Shown piece by piece: positions 45,159 to 54,179 of a DNA stretch of 64,000 bases. The notes beneath the pieces are model-generated. The model made no database searches and was not told where the DNA came from. It saw nothing but the letters and a program-made list of their open reading frames with translations. Each line of letters starts with the position of its first letter. Position 1 is the first letter of the stretch. Made by a program: the position numbers and the translations under genes. This stretch comes from Ursidibacter maritimus (GTDB taxonomy: Bacteria > Pseudomonadota > Gammaproteobacteria > Enterobacterales > Pasteurellaceae): positions 1-64,000 of the forward strand of contig NZ_LEKN01000035.1 in NCBI RefSeq assembly GCF_009761395.1, written 5' to 3'.

Positions 45159-46511
45159 ATGTCTCATCTTTCTGTGGCGAAATTTGGTGGTACTAGTGTG
45201 GCTAATTTTGACGCAATGTCTGCTTGTGCAAACATTGTAATGGCAGATGCTAATACAAAAGTTGTGGTTCTTTCTGCATCGGCTGGTGTTACAAACTACT
45301 TAGTTGAACTTGCAAATGGTTGCGATGCTAATCGTCGTAGTGAAATTTTAGATGCAGTTCGTACTATTCAATATAATATTATCAATAAGTTGCAAAAACC
45401 TGATGCTGTTTCAGCAAAAATTGAAGAGATTTTACAGCATATTACTGCGTTGGCTGACTCTGCTAGTTTAGCAACCTCTCTAGCACTAACGGATGAATTG
45501 ATCTGTCACGGAGAGATGATGTCCACTCTTATTTTTACGCAATTATTAGCGGAAAGAAATTACCCTGCAGTATGGGTGGATGTGCGTAATGTTGTGGCTA
45601 CGAATAGCCATTTTGGTAAAGCAGCTCCTAACGATGAAAAAACGCAACAACAAACAGATGCCGTATTAAAACCATTACTTGCTGAAGGTAAGATTGTGAT
45701 CACACAAGGATTTATCGGGCGTGATGCTGAAGGGAAAACGACTACACTGGGACGTGGCGGTAGTGATTACTCTGCGGCATTATTAGCAGAAGTATTAAAC
45801 GCAAATGATGTGTTAATTTGGACGGACGTTCCTGGTATTTATACAACGGATCCGAGAGTGGTGCCTGATGCAAAACGTATTGATACCATTAGTTTCAACG
45901 AAGCGGCTGAAATGGCAACATTTGGTGCGAAAGTGCTTCATCCTGCTACCTTATTACCTGCGGTGCGTAGCAATATTCCTGTGTATGTGGGTTCAAGTAA
46001 AGCGCCTGAACAAGGTGGAACTTGGGTCACTCGTGATCCTCAACCACGCCCAACTTTCCGAGCGTTAGCATTACGCCGTAATCAAATTCTACTAACACTC
46101 TCTAGTTTAAGTATGCTATACGCTCAAGGTTTCTTAGCGAATGTATTTGCGATTTTAACTAAACATAAAATTTCAGTTGATGTGATCACAACTTCGGAAG
46201 TCAGCATTGCGATTACATTGGATAAAACAGGTTCGGCATCTTCTGGCGCAGATATGTTATCTGAAGAATTATTAACGGAACTTCGTCAATACTGCAATGT
46301 TCAGGTTGAAACGGATTTAGCGTTAGTGGCTATTATCGGGAACAATTTGCACACTCAATCAGGTATTGCTAAACAGCTATTTGACACATTAGCACCTTAT
46401 AACGTTCGTTTAATTGGCTATGGTGCAAGTACGAACAACGTTTGTACACTTGTTCAAAACCACGAAGCAGACGAGATTATTCGTGCCTTACACGCCGCGT
46501 TGTTTGAGTAA
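45159..46511 (+). CDS. lysC: Aspartokinase III (lysine-sensitive)
   Basis: 450-residue aspartate kinase, the first step of the aspartate-family pathway to lysine and diaminopimelate. N-terminal kinase motif VAKFGGTSVANFDAM, catalytic ITQGFIGRD..GKTTTLGRGGSDYSAALLAE, and two C-terminal ACT domains (FLANVFAILTKHKISVDVITTSEVSIAITLD; ALVAIIGNNLHTQSGIAKQLF) that bind lysine. Monofunctional, length as E. coli LysC (449). Preceded by the lysine riboswitch and an AGGAAA SD. Confidence 0.97.
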   Translation: MSHLSVAKFGGTSVANFDAMSACANIVMADANTKVVVLSASAGVTNYLVELANGCDANRRSEILDAVRTIQYNIINKLQKPDAVSAKIEEILQHITALADSASLATSLALTDELICHGEMMSTLIFTQLLAERNYPAVWVDVRNVVATNSHFGKAAPNDEKTQQQTDAVLKPLLAEGKIVITQGFIGRDAEGKTTTLGRGGSDYSAALLAEVLNANDVLIWTDVPGIYTTDPRVVPDAKRIDTISFNEAAEMATFGAKVLHPATLLPAVRSNIPVYVGSSKAPEQGGTWVTRDPQPRPTFRALALRRNQILLTLSSLSMLYAQGFLANVFAILTKHKISVDVITTSEVSIAITLDKTGSASSGADMLSEELLTELRQYCNVQVETDLALVAIIGNNLHTQSGIAKQLFDTLAPYNVRLIGYGASTNNVCTLVQNHEADEIIRALHAALFE

Positions 46512-46545
46512 CTAGTAAGGTTTTTCATATAACTGATATAAAGGG

Positions 46546-46572
46546 CAGAAGATCACAAATTGTGGTCTTCTG
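46546..46572 (+). terminator. Hairpin after lysC
   Basis: CAGAAGATCACAA and TTGTGGTCTTCTG form a long stem with almost no loop, but no T-run follows. A possible terminator or processing hairpin. Confidence 0.45.
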
Positions 46573-46704
46573 AAAATCCAATCTAAAATTTCATTCCTCA
46601 TACCAATTCATTATTACTTAGTTAGTTTTGTTATTTTAATTTTCCAAATAGTCTGTATATTTTCATATAAATTTCAGTAATTAAAACATTAAGGAACTAA
46701 GTTT

Positions 46705-48300
46705 ATGCGTTTTTCTAAATTAGTCATATCTTTAAGTTTACTAGGTTCAGCTTCTTTAGTTTTCTCTGCTCCAGCGAATACTTTAGTAAACTGTATTGCA
46801 ACTCCCCCGATGAAGCTTAGCCCAGCTATAACAAATGATGCTAACGATTTTAATGCCAGCTCACAGCAGGTTTATAATCGACTTGTTGAATTTAAACCAG
46901 GCACTTTAGAGATTGAACCAAGCTTAGCTGAACGCTGGGAAATTAGTGAAGATGGATTAACCTACACTTTTCATTTGCGTAAAGATGTTAAATTCCACTC
47001 CAGTAAAACATTTTCACCGACTAGAGCATTCAATGCAGACGATGTGATTTTCTCTTTCTTGCGACAAGCAGATAAAAATCATCCTTACCATACAGTTTCA
47101 GCGGGCACATATTTCTATTTCAACTGGATGAACTTGCACAATATTCTCAAGAATGTAGAAAAAGTGGATGACCACACTGTAAAAATCACCTTAACTCAAC
47201 CGAATACTCCATTTATTACTACGCTTGCAATGGATTTCTTATCTATTTACTCTAAGGAATATGCAGATAAGCTACTTGAGAAAAATACACCTGAATTATT
47301 AGATCAACAACCTATCGGAACAGGACCATTTGTCTTTCAGGTTTATCAAACAGACCACGCTGTACGCTATCAAGCAAATCAAGATTATTGGAAGGGGAAA
47401 GCGGATATAGAACGCCTTATTTTCAGCATTACCCCTGATGCGGGAACTCGTTATGCTAAATTAAAAGCAGGAGAATGTGATGTGATTGATTTCCCTAATA
47501 TCTCAGACATTGCACAAATGAAACACGATCCAAAAGTCAATTTACTTGAGCGTGAAGGGTTAAATTTAGCTTACATTGGTTTAAATACAACCAAAGATGC
47601 GCTAAATAATGTGAAAGTTCGTCAAGCATTGCAACACGCGACGGATAAAAAAGCAATAGTTGATGCGGTCTATCAAGGCGGTGGAAGTGTAGCAAGTAAT
47701 CCTTTTCCTGATGCAGTTCTCGGCTATAACGCTAATCTACAGCAGTATGAATTTAATTTAGACAAAGCAAAAGCACTACTCGCAGAAGCAGGTTACCCTA
47801 ATGGGTTTGAAACAGAAATCTGGGTTCAGCCAGTAGTTCGCCCATCTAATCCTAATCCACGCCGTACAGCAGAGATTATTCAGGCTGATTGGGCAAAAAT
47901 TGGTGTTAAAGCAAAATTGGTGACTCACGAATGGGCAGATTTTAATAAGCGTACTCGTGAAGGGGAATTCTTTGCGGGTACTTACGGTTGGACAAGCCGT
48001 AATGGTGATCCTGATAATTTCTTATTCCCACTATTCAGTAAGTCAAATATTCCTGGTACTAACTATTCACGTTGGACTGATGAGACTTTTGAAAAATTAC
48101 TAAACCAAGCGGTTCAAACACAAGATAGAGCAGAGCGTATTAAACTCTATCAACAGGCTGTCGAGATTTTTCAACAGAATACACCAATTATTCCTCTTGC
48201 CCACTCAATAAACTATGTTCCACTAAGCAAGAGAGTACAAGGCTTTACACAAAGTCCATTTGGTTATACTGCCTTTTATGGTGTTAAATTATCAGAATAG
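46705..48300 (+). CDS. Orphan ABC transporter substrate-binding protein, DppA/HbpA type
   Basis: 531-residue family 5 solute-binding protein with a type I signal peptide (ISLSLLGSASLVFSA, no lipobox). Strong similarity to DppA: NDFNASSQQVYNRLVEFKPGT, AERWEISEDGLTYTFHLRKDVKF, LAMDFLSIYSKEYADKLL and IIQADWAKIGVKAKLVTHEW. Family members bind dipeptides, and in Pasteurellaceae the close homologue HbpA/GbpA binds haem or glutathione. No permease or ATPase genes are adjacent, so it probably serves a Dpp-type permease encoded elsewhere. Peptide, glutathione and haem roles cannot be separated from sequence. Confidence 0.85.
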   Translation: MRFSKLVISLSLLGSASLVFSAPANTLVNCIATPPMKLSPAITNDANDFNASSQQVYNRLVEFKPGTLEIEPSLAERWEISEDGLTYTFHLRKDVKFHSSKTFSPTRAFNADDVIFSFLRQADKNHPYHTVSAGTYFYFNWMNLHNILKNVEKVDDHTVKITLTQPNTPFITTLAMDFLSIYSKEYADKLLEKNTPELLDQQPIGTGPFVFQVYQTDHAVRYQANQDYWKGKADIERLIFSITPDAGTRYAKLKAGECDVIDFPNISDIAQMKHDPKVNLLEREGLNLAYIGLNTTKDALNNVKVRQALQHATDKKAIVDAVYQGGGSVASNPFPDAVLGYNANLQQYEFNLDKAKALLAEAGYPNGFETEIWVQPVVRPSNPNPRRTAEIIQADWAKIGVKAKLVTHEWADFNKRTREGEFFAGTYGWTSRNGDPDNFLFPLFSKSNIPGTNYSRWTDETFEKLLNQAVQTQDRAERIKLYQQAVEIFQQNTPIIPLAHSINYVPLSKRVQGFTQSPFGYTAFYGVKLSE

Positions 48301-48354
48301 GGATTTACTGCCAACATTCCCATTGTCAAAAACAAATATCGTTTATGTTCATCG

Positions 48355-48617
48355 GGGTGTAAATCTTAGTAAGTGGGAAACGTGATTTTGCTTTCTAGGT
48401 ATCAACACTGTCCTCATAGTAATGGAAGCTATTTTGTGGGAAATGAAGGTAAAATCAAATAAGGTATATGAATTTACCTAGTCTCGCTTTTTTATGCGGT
48501 TTTATCCTTGAGACTAGTTTTGCCAAAAAAGACAAAATGCTTTATTATCTAAGGAAAAATAGGTTGTTTGCCCTGTACCAAAAGTTAAAACCTAATTCGC
48601 TTGAATTAGGTTTTTTT
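48355..48617 (+). ncRNA. Putative structured RNA or long hpt leader ending in a terminator
   Basis: The 337-bp gap between the DppA-like gene and hpt has no ORF of substance but a string of hairpins: AGGTAAA/TTTACCT (48447-48453, 48473-48479), CTAGTCTC/GAGACTAG (48478-48485, 48510-48517, mutually exclusive with the previous by a 2-base overlap), and the terminator below. Several GGA motifs occur (TGGGAAA twice, ATGGAAG, AAGGAAA). Could be an sRNA, an attenuator of hpt or the 3' UTR of the upstream gene. I do not recognise a family. Boundaries are approximate. Confidence 0.35.
48589..48617 (+). terminator. Strong terminator immediately upstream of hpt
   Basis: AACCTAATTC-gct-tGAATTAGG followed by TTTTTTT, ending 20 bp before the hpt ATG. 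Confidence 0.85.
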
Positions 48618-48637
48618 CGCTAGAAGAAGCTAAGATT

Positions 48638-49177
48638 ATGAAAAAACATCACATTGAAACCCTTATTACTACCCAAGAAGTACAGCAACGCATTGCTGAA
48701 TTAGCCAAAGAAATTAATCATTATTATCAGCATAATCATTGTGAGAGTCTTGTGGTTGTTGGGCTATTACGCGGTTCATTTATGTTTATGGCGGATCTTG
48801 TTCGTCAATTAAATTTACCTGTTGAAGTTGATTTCTTAACGGCATCCAGTTATGGAACAGGCACAGAGTCTAGTCGTGATGTAAAAATTCTGAAAGATTT
48901 AGATGGAGAAATTAACGGTAAAGATGTGTTAATTGTCGAAGATATTATTGATACCGGTTTTACTCTTAATAAAGTGCGTGATATTTTAAAATCACGAGAG
49001 CCACGTTCTGTTGCTATTTGTACTTTATTAGATAAACCATCTCGCCGAGAAGTTGATGTACCAGTGGAATGGATTGGCTTTGCTATTCCTGATGAATTTA
49101 TTGTCGGTTATGGTATTGACTACGCACAACGCTATCGTAATTTAGATTACATCGCAAAAGTTGTAATGGACGAATAA
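48638..49177 (+). CDS. hpt: Hypoxanthine phosphoribosyltransferase
   Basis: 179-residue purine salvage enzyme making IMP (and GMP) from hypoxanthine and PRPP. PRPP-binding motif [14 protein letters not shown], conserved [14 protein letters not shown] and the flexible-loop SSYGTGT are intact. Length as E. coli Hpt. Its ATG lies only 20 bp beyond a terminator, so its promoter is either upstream of the terminator (attenuation) or hidden in the spacer. A USS-dyad terminator follows. Confidence 0.95.
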   Translation: MKKHHIETLITTQEVQQRIAELAKEINHYYQHNHCESLVVVGLLRGSFMFMADLVRQLNLPVEVDFLTASSYGTGTESSRDVKILKDLDGEINGKDVLIVEDIIDTGFTLNKVRDILKSREPRSVAICTLLDKPSRREVDVPVEWIGFAIPDEFIVGYGIDYAQRYRNLDYIAKVVMDE

Positions 49178-49201
49178 TTTGCAAAAAATTGTATAAAACA
49201 G

Positions 49202-49230
49202 ACCGCTTGGAGCAACTTCAAGCGGTTTTT
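49202..49230 (+). terminator. USS-dyad terminator after hpt
   Basis: ACCGCTTG-gagcaactt-CAAGCGGT followed by TTTTTG; both arms are USS cores. Confidence 0.88.
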
Positions 49231-49271
49231 GTATTCTAATACTACTCAATGGTTGTAGAGAGGATAAAATA

Positions 49272-51398
49272 ATGTGGCAAAAAACATTTCTAGCATTGTG
49301 GCTAACATCAGCCGTGACAATGGCGGCGAATGTTAATCAGGTATCGTCCCCAGAAAAAATCGCACAAGATAAACAACAATGGTTAGCAGAACAGCAAACT
49401 CAACAAAAGCAATTACGCAAACAGCGTGAGAATTTTTTGATTGTAGAATCGTTATTACAAGCTGCGATTAAACAGGGCAAAGTATCGGCACAAACATTAG
49501 CCCTTGCTGAAAAATTGGTTGATAAAAATTATCCGTTACAGGAAGAAATAGACTGGCTTTTCTTCAAAGCCAAAATGTTAAGTGACGAAGCAAATGAGGG
49601 GCAAAATCGAATTGATTGGACCATTCAATTTAGCCAAAAATACCCAGAAATCGCGAAACGTAATCAACTTTTACAAAATATTTTTGAGCATTATTACCAA
49701 CAACAAAAATTTGCAGAACTGATTGCGTACGCAGAGCATAACCCTGCACAAACCTTGCAAAACCATTGCCGAGTATTTTCTGCACAATATCAATTATTGG
49801 CAGAGAAAATCGTACCAAATCCAGAGGCTGAGCAGACAACAAAGAGTAACTCTAATTCACCTGAATTAGCTCAGTTATTACAGAAATTCGATGAATTTGG
49901 GGTAAATAGCCCTGAAATGGAACCAAACTATTGGAAGAATAATGACAAACTCCCTTCAGAATGTAATGGAATAGCTTCTTTTTGGCGAGATCAAGGCTTT
50001 TTAACCGATGAAAAAATTAAGAGCCAAGCGGTCGGATTATTTAAACAAAATGCAAAAAAAGGCTTGGCATATTTATCTTTAAATTATTCGAAGCAGGAAT
50101 TATCAGGTTGGTTTAACGATGTTAAAAATTTATTTGATAATATCAGTTACTTGCCAATTTTTATACAAAACCAACCGCTTGATCATTGGAATAAAGCCAT
50201 TGTACTTGATCATTTCCCTAAATTTATCCGCACATTATCAGAGCAACACGAACAACCTAGTTTCGAAATGTATCAAAAATGGGCAGAAAAATATCAGCTT
50301 ACCATTGATGAATTAAAAGAATGGAAGGTCAGTTTTATTAGCCGTTTATTCGATCATAATGATCCGATTTTCCAACTTTGGCGAGATGAACAGTTGCAAG
50401 AACTCAAAGTGGATAGCTTAACCGAACGCCGTTTACGTCTTGCCATTCTACAAAAAGCAGAGTTAAAGCCTTGGTTGTCGTTGTTGTCTGATGATGCTAA
50501 AAACAAACAAGAGTGGCGTTATTGGCAAGCAAAAACAGAGCCAACCCAAGAGCAGAAAAGACTGTTGGAAAAATTAGCTCAAGAGCGTGGCTTTTACCCA
50601 ATGTTAGCGGCTAATCAGCTAAATCAACCTTATGAATTAACCTTACCGACTCATCCAAGTCTTACTGAAACACAGTATGCTACATTTAAAGCACCTTTAG
50701 AGCGTATTGCTGAATTACGAGAGTTAGAACGCTTTGGTTCAGCAAAACTTGCGTGGGTAGAGTTACAGAAAGCGGTGAGTTTTGACGAAAAACTGGCATT
50801 AACACAGTATGCAACTCAACAAGAGTGGTTTGATTTGGCAGTGGAAGGCACGATTCAAGCGAAAGCGTGGGATTACATTAACTTACGCTTGCCAAATGCT
50901 TATGCTGATTGGTTTGAGATCAATTTAGCGAATAAAAAAATTCCACAAAGTTTTGCAATGGCGATTTCCAGACAAGAAAGTGCTTGGAATTTCCAAGCGC
51001 GCTCTCACGCTAATGCGATGGGCTTAATGCAGTTGTTGCCAGCTACAGCGAAAGCCACAGCGAACAATGCGAACTTACCTTATGGCAATGAAAGGGAGTT
51101 ACTTGAACCATTTCAAAATATTATGTTAGGTACGGCACATTTAGCGGAGTTAAATGAAAAATACCCGAATAATCGTATTTTAATTGCGGCGGCTTACAAT
51201 GCGGGGGTAAGTAGAGTAGAGCGGTGGTTGCAACGTGCAGACGGCAAATTAGCAATGGATGAATTTATTGCAACCATTCCATTTTTAGAAACGAGAGGTT
51301 ATGTACAAAACGTGTTGGCTTATGATTTTTATTACCAAACACTATATGGAAAAGGTGAGAAAAAAATGTTTAATCAGGAAGAGCAGAGAATCTATTAA
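49272..51398 (+). CDS. slt: Soluble lytic murein transglycosylase Slt
   Basis: 708-residue periplasmic transglycosylase (GH23, Slt70 type). Signal peptide (FLALWLTSAVTMAA), a long superhelical U/L domain of about 500 residues, and a C-terminal SLT domain with catalytic Glu in AISRQESAWNFQARSHANAMGLMQLLP and AAYNAGVSRVERWL. Cleaves peptidoglycan to 1,6-anhydro-muropeptides. The 100 residues after the signal peptide are Gln/Lys-rich. E. coli Slt70 is 645 aa, so this one is about 60 residues longer. Confidence 0.93.
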   Translation: MWQKTFLALWLTSAVTMAANVNQVSSPEKIAQDKQQWLAEQQTQQKQLRKQRENFLIVESLLQAAIKQGKVSAQTLALAEKLVDKNYPLQEEIDWLFFKAKMLSDEANEGQNRIDWTIQFSQKYPEIAKRNQLLQNIFEHYYQQQKFAELIAYAEHNPAQTLQNHCRVFSAQYQLLAEKIVPNPEAEQTTKSNSNSPELAQLLQKFDEFGVNSPEMEPNYWKNNDKLPSECNGIASFWRDQGFLTDEKIKSQAVGLFKQNAKKGLAYLSLNYSKQELSGWFNDVKNLFDNISYLPIFIQNQPLDHWNKAIVLDHFPKFIRTLSEQHEQPSFEMYQKWAEKYQLTIDELKEWKVSFISRLFDHNDPIFQLWRDEQLQELKVDSLTERRLRLAILQKAELKPWLSLLSDDAKNKQEWRYWQAKTEPTQEQKRLLEKLAQERGFYPMLAANQLNQPYELTLPTHPSLTETQYATFKAPLERIAELRELERFGSAKLAWVELQKAVSFDEKLALTQYATQQEWFDLAVEGTIQAKAWDYINLRLPNAYADWFEINLANKKIPQSFAMAISRQESAWNFQARSHANAMGLMQLLPATAKATANNANLPYGNERELLEPFQNIMLGTAHLAELNEKYPNNRILIAAAYNAGVSRVERWLQRADGKLAMDEFIATIPFLETRGYVQNVLAYDFYYQTLYGKGEKKMFNQEEQRIY

Positions 51399-51408
51399 AG
51401 ATAGCATT

Positions 51409-51439
51409 GAGAAAAATAGCCCCAATTAAATGGGGCTAT
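51409..51439 (-). terminator. sucD terminator
   Basis: ATAGCCCCA-attaaa-TGGGGCTAT; the minus strand continues TTTTTCTC, so it ends the suc transcription unit just downstream of sucD. It lies between convergent slt and sucD. Confidence 0.85.
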
Positions 51440-51451
51440 CTATTAAATGAG

Positions 51452-52324
51452 TTATTGGTTTAATGCTTTATGCAATGCGGAACCAATATCCGCAAGACTA
51501 CGAACAGTGGTTACACCAGCTGCTTCAAGCGCTGCAAATTTCTCGTCGGCAGTACCTTTACCACCACTGATAATAGCACCTGCGTGCCCCATTCGTTTGC
51601 CTTTTGGTGCGGTAACCCCTGCAATATAGCTAACGACAGGTTTAGTGACATATTCTTTAATGAAAGCCGCCGCTTCTTCTTCCGCAGAACCACCAATTTC
51701 ACCAATCATTACAATGGCCTCGGTTTCAGGGTCATCTTGGAATAATTTCAGAATATCAATAAAGTTTGAACCAGGGATAGGGTCGCCACCGATACCCACA
51801 CAGGTAGATTGCCCAAAACCTTCATCAGTCGTTTGTTTTACTGCTTCGTAAGTTAATGTACCAGAACGAGAAACAATACCAATTTTGCCTTTCTTGTGAA
51901 TGCTACCTGGCATAATACCGATTTTACACTCATCTGGTGTAATAACACCTGGGCAGTTAGGGCCGATCATACGCACACCTGTTTGATTTAAGCGTTGTTT
52001 CACTTGGAGCATATCTAAAGTTGGAATACCTTCAGTGATACAGATCACTAACTGAATGCCAGCATCAACCGCTTCTAAAATCGCATCTTTACAGCCAGGT
52101 GCTGGTACATAAATCACAGTCGCTGTTGCACCCGTTGCTTCTACGGCTTCACGCACAGTGTTAAATACAGGTAATCCTAAATGGGTTGAACCGCCTTTAC
52201 CCGGTGAAACCCCACCAACTAATTGTGTACCATAAGCGAGAGCTTGCTCAGAATGGAATGTACCTTGACCACCAGTAAAACCTTGGCAAATTACTTTTGT
52301 GTTTTTATCAATTAAAATAGACAT
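51452..52324 (-). CDS. sucD: Succinyl-CoA synthetase alpha subunit
   Basis: 290 residues, same as E. coli SucD. CoA-binding Rossmann N-terminal domain ([23 protein letters not shown]) and the phospho-histidine loop in [20 protein letters not shown]. Forms an alpha2beta2 enzyme with SucC, making ATP/GTP from succinyl-CoA. Start codon overlaps the sucC stop by one base (TAATG). Confidence 0.98.
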   Translation of the reverse strand: MSILIDKNTKVICQGFTGGQGTFHSEQALAYGTQLVGGVSPGKGGSTHLGLPVFNTVREAVEATGATATVIYVPAPGCKDAILEAVDAGIQLVICITEGIPTLDMLQVKQRLNQTGVRMIGPNCPGVITPDECKIGIMPGSIHKKGKIGIVSRSGTLTYEAVKQTTDEGFGQSTCVGIGGDPIPGSNFIDILKLFQDDPETEAIVMIGEIGGSAEEEAAAFIKEYVTKPVVSYIAGVTAPKGKRMGHAGAIISGGKGTADEKFAALEAAGVTTVRSLADIGSALHKALNQ

Positions 52325-53490
52325 TATTTACCCTCCGCAGCCTTAACCGCTTGAATTGCAGCATCTGTTAAGGTAGCCGCCGCAATAATATTTAATCCGC
52401 TCTTCGCTAAAATTTCACGTCCTAATTCTGCATTGTTTCCTTCAAGGCGAACGACCACAGGCACGTTTACCCCCACTTCATTTACTGCAGCAATGATACC
52501 ATCTGCAATTAAATCACAACGGACGATACCACCGAAGATATTAACAAGAACCGCTTTTACTGCTTTATCCGATAAAATAATCTTGAATGCTTCTGCCACA
52601 CGTTCTTTTGTTGCGCCACCGCCCACATCTAAGAAGTTCGCAGGGAAACCACCATGAAGTTTAACAATATCCATTGTTCCCATTGCCAAACCCGCACCAT
52701 TTACCATACAGCCGATATTGCCATCTAAAGCGACATAGTTGAGTTGATGTGATTCTGCAAGGGCTTCACGAGGGTCATCTTGGCTCGGATCTTGCATTGC
52801 TGCAAGTTCAGGCTGACGATATAACGCATTGCCATCTACAACCATTTTGGCATCTAAGCAGAGCAAATTGCCTTCTTTTGTCGTCACAAGAGGGTTGATC
52901 TCCAATAATGACAAATCTTTCTCAACAAATAATTTAGCAAGTTGAGTAAAAATAAAGGTAAATTGTTTGATCTGATCACCTGATAAGCCTAATTTAAAGG
53001 CTAATTCACGTCCTTGATAAGCCATTCCGCCTGTTAAAGGATCAATCGCAATTTTATGAAGTAATTCAGGGGTTTTTTCTGCCACTTCTTCAATGTTCAT
53101 ACCACCAGCACTTGATGCCATAAACACAACTTTTTGTGAAGAGCGATCAATAACAGCACCTAAATAAAGTTCACGATCGATATTTGCGGTTTCTTCAACA
53201 TAAAGCGTATTGACTGGCTGACCACTTGCATCTGTTTGGAAGGTAACTAAACGGTTACCCAACCATTTATCTGCAAATTCACGTACTTCAGCTTCGTTAC
53301 GCACAAGTTTTACGCCACCAGCTTTACCACGACCACCAGCGTGTACTTGGCATTTAATTGCCCACGCATCGCCACTTAATTGTTTAATTGCTTCAACAGC
53401 CTCATCAGCCGTTTTGCACGCGATCCCTCGACTAACAGGGAGCTTATATTGGGCAAAAATTTGTTTGCCTTGATATTCATGTAGGTTCAT
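52324..53490 (-). CDS. sucC: Succinyl-CoA synthetase beta subunit
   Basis: 388-residue ATP-grasp subunit (E. coli 388). N-terminal [22 protein letters not shown], nucleotide-binding [15 protein letters not shown], metal-binding [15 protein letters not shown] and C-terminal [14 protein letters not shown] are typical. Its upstream neighbour is not sucB directly: a 162-bp inverted-repeat element and a VOC gene intervene. A promoter for sucCD was not identified with confidence. Confidence 0.98.
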   Translation of the reverse strand: MNLHEYQGKQIFAQYKLPVSRGIACKTADEAVEAIKQLSGDAWAIKCQVHAGGRGKAGGVKLVRNEAEVREFADKWLGNRLVTFQTDASGQPVNTLYVEETANIDRELYLGAVIDRSSQKVVFMASSAGGMNIEEVAEKTPELLHKIAIDPLTGGMAYQGRELAFKLGLSGDQIKQFTFIFTQLAKLFVEKDLSLLEINPLVTTKEGNLLCLDAKMVVDGNALYRQPELAAMQDPSQDDPREALAESHQLNYVALDGNIGCMVNGAGLAMGTMDIVKLHGGFPANFLDVGGGATKERVAEAFKIILSDKAVKAVLVNIFGGIVRCDLIADGIIAAVNEVGVNVPVVVRLEGNNAELGREILAKSGLNIIAAATLTDAAIQAVKAAEGK

Positions 53491-53533
53491 TGTGTTGTTC
53501 CTATGTTGTGTTTAATTTCGGCTTTATGAGTTT

Positions 53534-53695
53534 GCCAAATCTCCCCTAGCCCCTCTTTGCTAAAGAGGGGGACTTGTTCCAGCGAAAATTCAATATCGAA
53601 TTTTTTCAATACAATTTTTAATTTTTCAGATGAAAGAATAAGTCTCTTCAACCTAATTCCTCTCTTTAGCAAAGAGGGGTTAGGGGAGATTTGGC
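53534..53695. repeat. 162-bp MITE-like element with 37-bp inverted repeats
   Basis: Left arm 53534-53571 and right arm 53659-53695 are inverted copies over 37 bp with two mismatches (GCCAAATCTCCCCTA.. and its complement). Each arm also contains its own hairpin, CCCCTCTTT-gct-AAAGAGGGG, imperfect in the right arm. The ~87-bp interior is AT-rich with a further GACTT/AAGTC pair. No transposase. Similar CCCCTCTTT palindromes are common dispersed repeats in low-GC gammaproteobacteria. It sits between the VOC gene and sucC. Confidence 0.8.
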
Positions 53696-53722
53696 TATAA
53701 AATTTTTTTCAAATCATACTTC

Positions 53723-54103
53723 TTATTGCATTGAATGAAGCCCAATACGGTTACCTTCTGAATCTTCAACAACAGCATAAAAGCCTTCTTCTCCAATACT
53801 TGTTTTTTCTTGTAATAATTTTCCTCCAAATGCTTCGGCTCTTGCTGATTCAACAGCACAATCATCACAATTAAAGAAAATAGTAAAGTTATTACCTCGA
53901 ATGATAGGATAATTTTTATCAGTATAGAGCATTCCGCCAATACCGTATTCTTCATAGTCAGTAGAAAAGATACAGATAGACGATTCATTACCTGATGGGC
54001 AATCACTTTCTGTTAAAGGATGTTGAAAAACACCTTCATAAAAGGCTTTAGCTCGTTGTAAGTCATCAACATGAATTTCAAACCAGGAAACAGGATTTGG
54101 CAT
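53723..54103 (-). CDS. VOC-family (glyoxalase/bleomycin-resistance fold) protein
   Basis: 126-residue single VOC domain protein: two beta-alpha-beta-beta-beta modules beginning NPVSWFEIHVDDLQRAKAFYEGVF and FTIFFNCDDCAVESARAEAFGGKLL, with GFYAVVEDSEGNRIGLHSM at the end. Candidate metal ligands His11 and the Glu of the EDSEG segment. Function unknown: the fold covers glyoxalase I, dioxygenases and drug-binding proteins. It is wedged between sucB and sucC on the same strand; the GC content and USS-flanked setting look native rather than recently acquired. Confidence 0.85.
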   Translation of the reverse strand: MPNPVSWFEIHVDDLQRAKAFYEGVFQHPLTESDCPSGNESSICIFSTDYEEYGIGGMLYTDKNYPIIRGNNFTIFFNCDDCAVESARAEAFGGKLLQEKTSIGEEGFYAVVEDSEGNRIGLHSMQ

Positions 54104-54141
54104 TTCTTATACTCCTTAAATTTACAAAATTTTCTTAAAAT

Positions 54142-54170
54142 CAGACCGCTTGTATTCTTACAAGCGGTCT
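54142..54170 (-). terminator. Perfect USS-dyad hairpin after sucB
   Basis: AGACCGCTTGT-attctt-ACAAGCGGTCT (54143-54170), two complete 10-bp uptake cores head to head. On the minus strand it is followed by GATTTTAAG, so it should partly terminate sucAB transcription. Confidence 0.8.
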
Positions 54171-54179
54171 CTTTTGGGG

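Noticed and set aside
48355-48617. 6S RNA, tmRNA, GcvB or 4.5S RNA
   Set aside because: I compared the sequence by eye with the conserved features of each and none fits; only the terminator is clear. It is listed as an unknown structured region.
53695-54006. 103-residue minus-strand ORF inside the VOC gene
   Set aside because: It overlaps the VOC gene on the same strand in a different frame. The VOC frame carries both repeat modules of the fold and starts after an SD.
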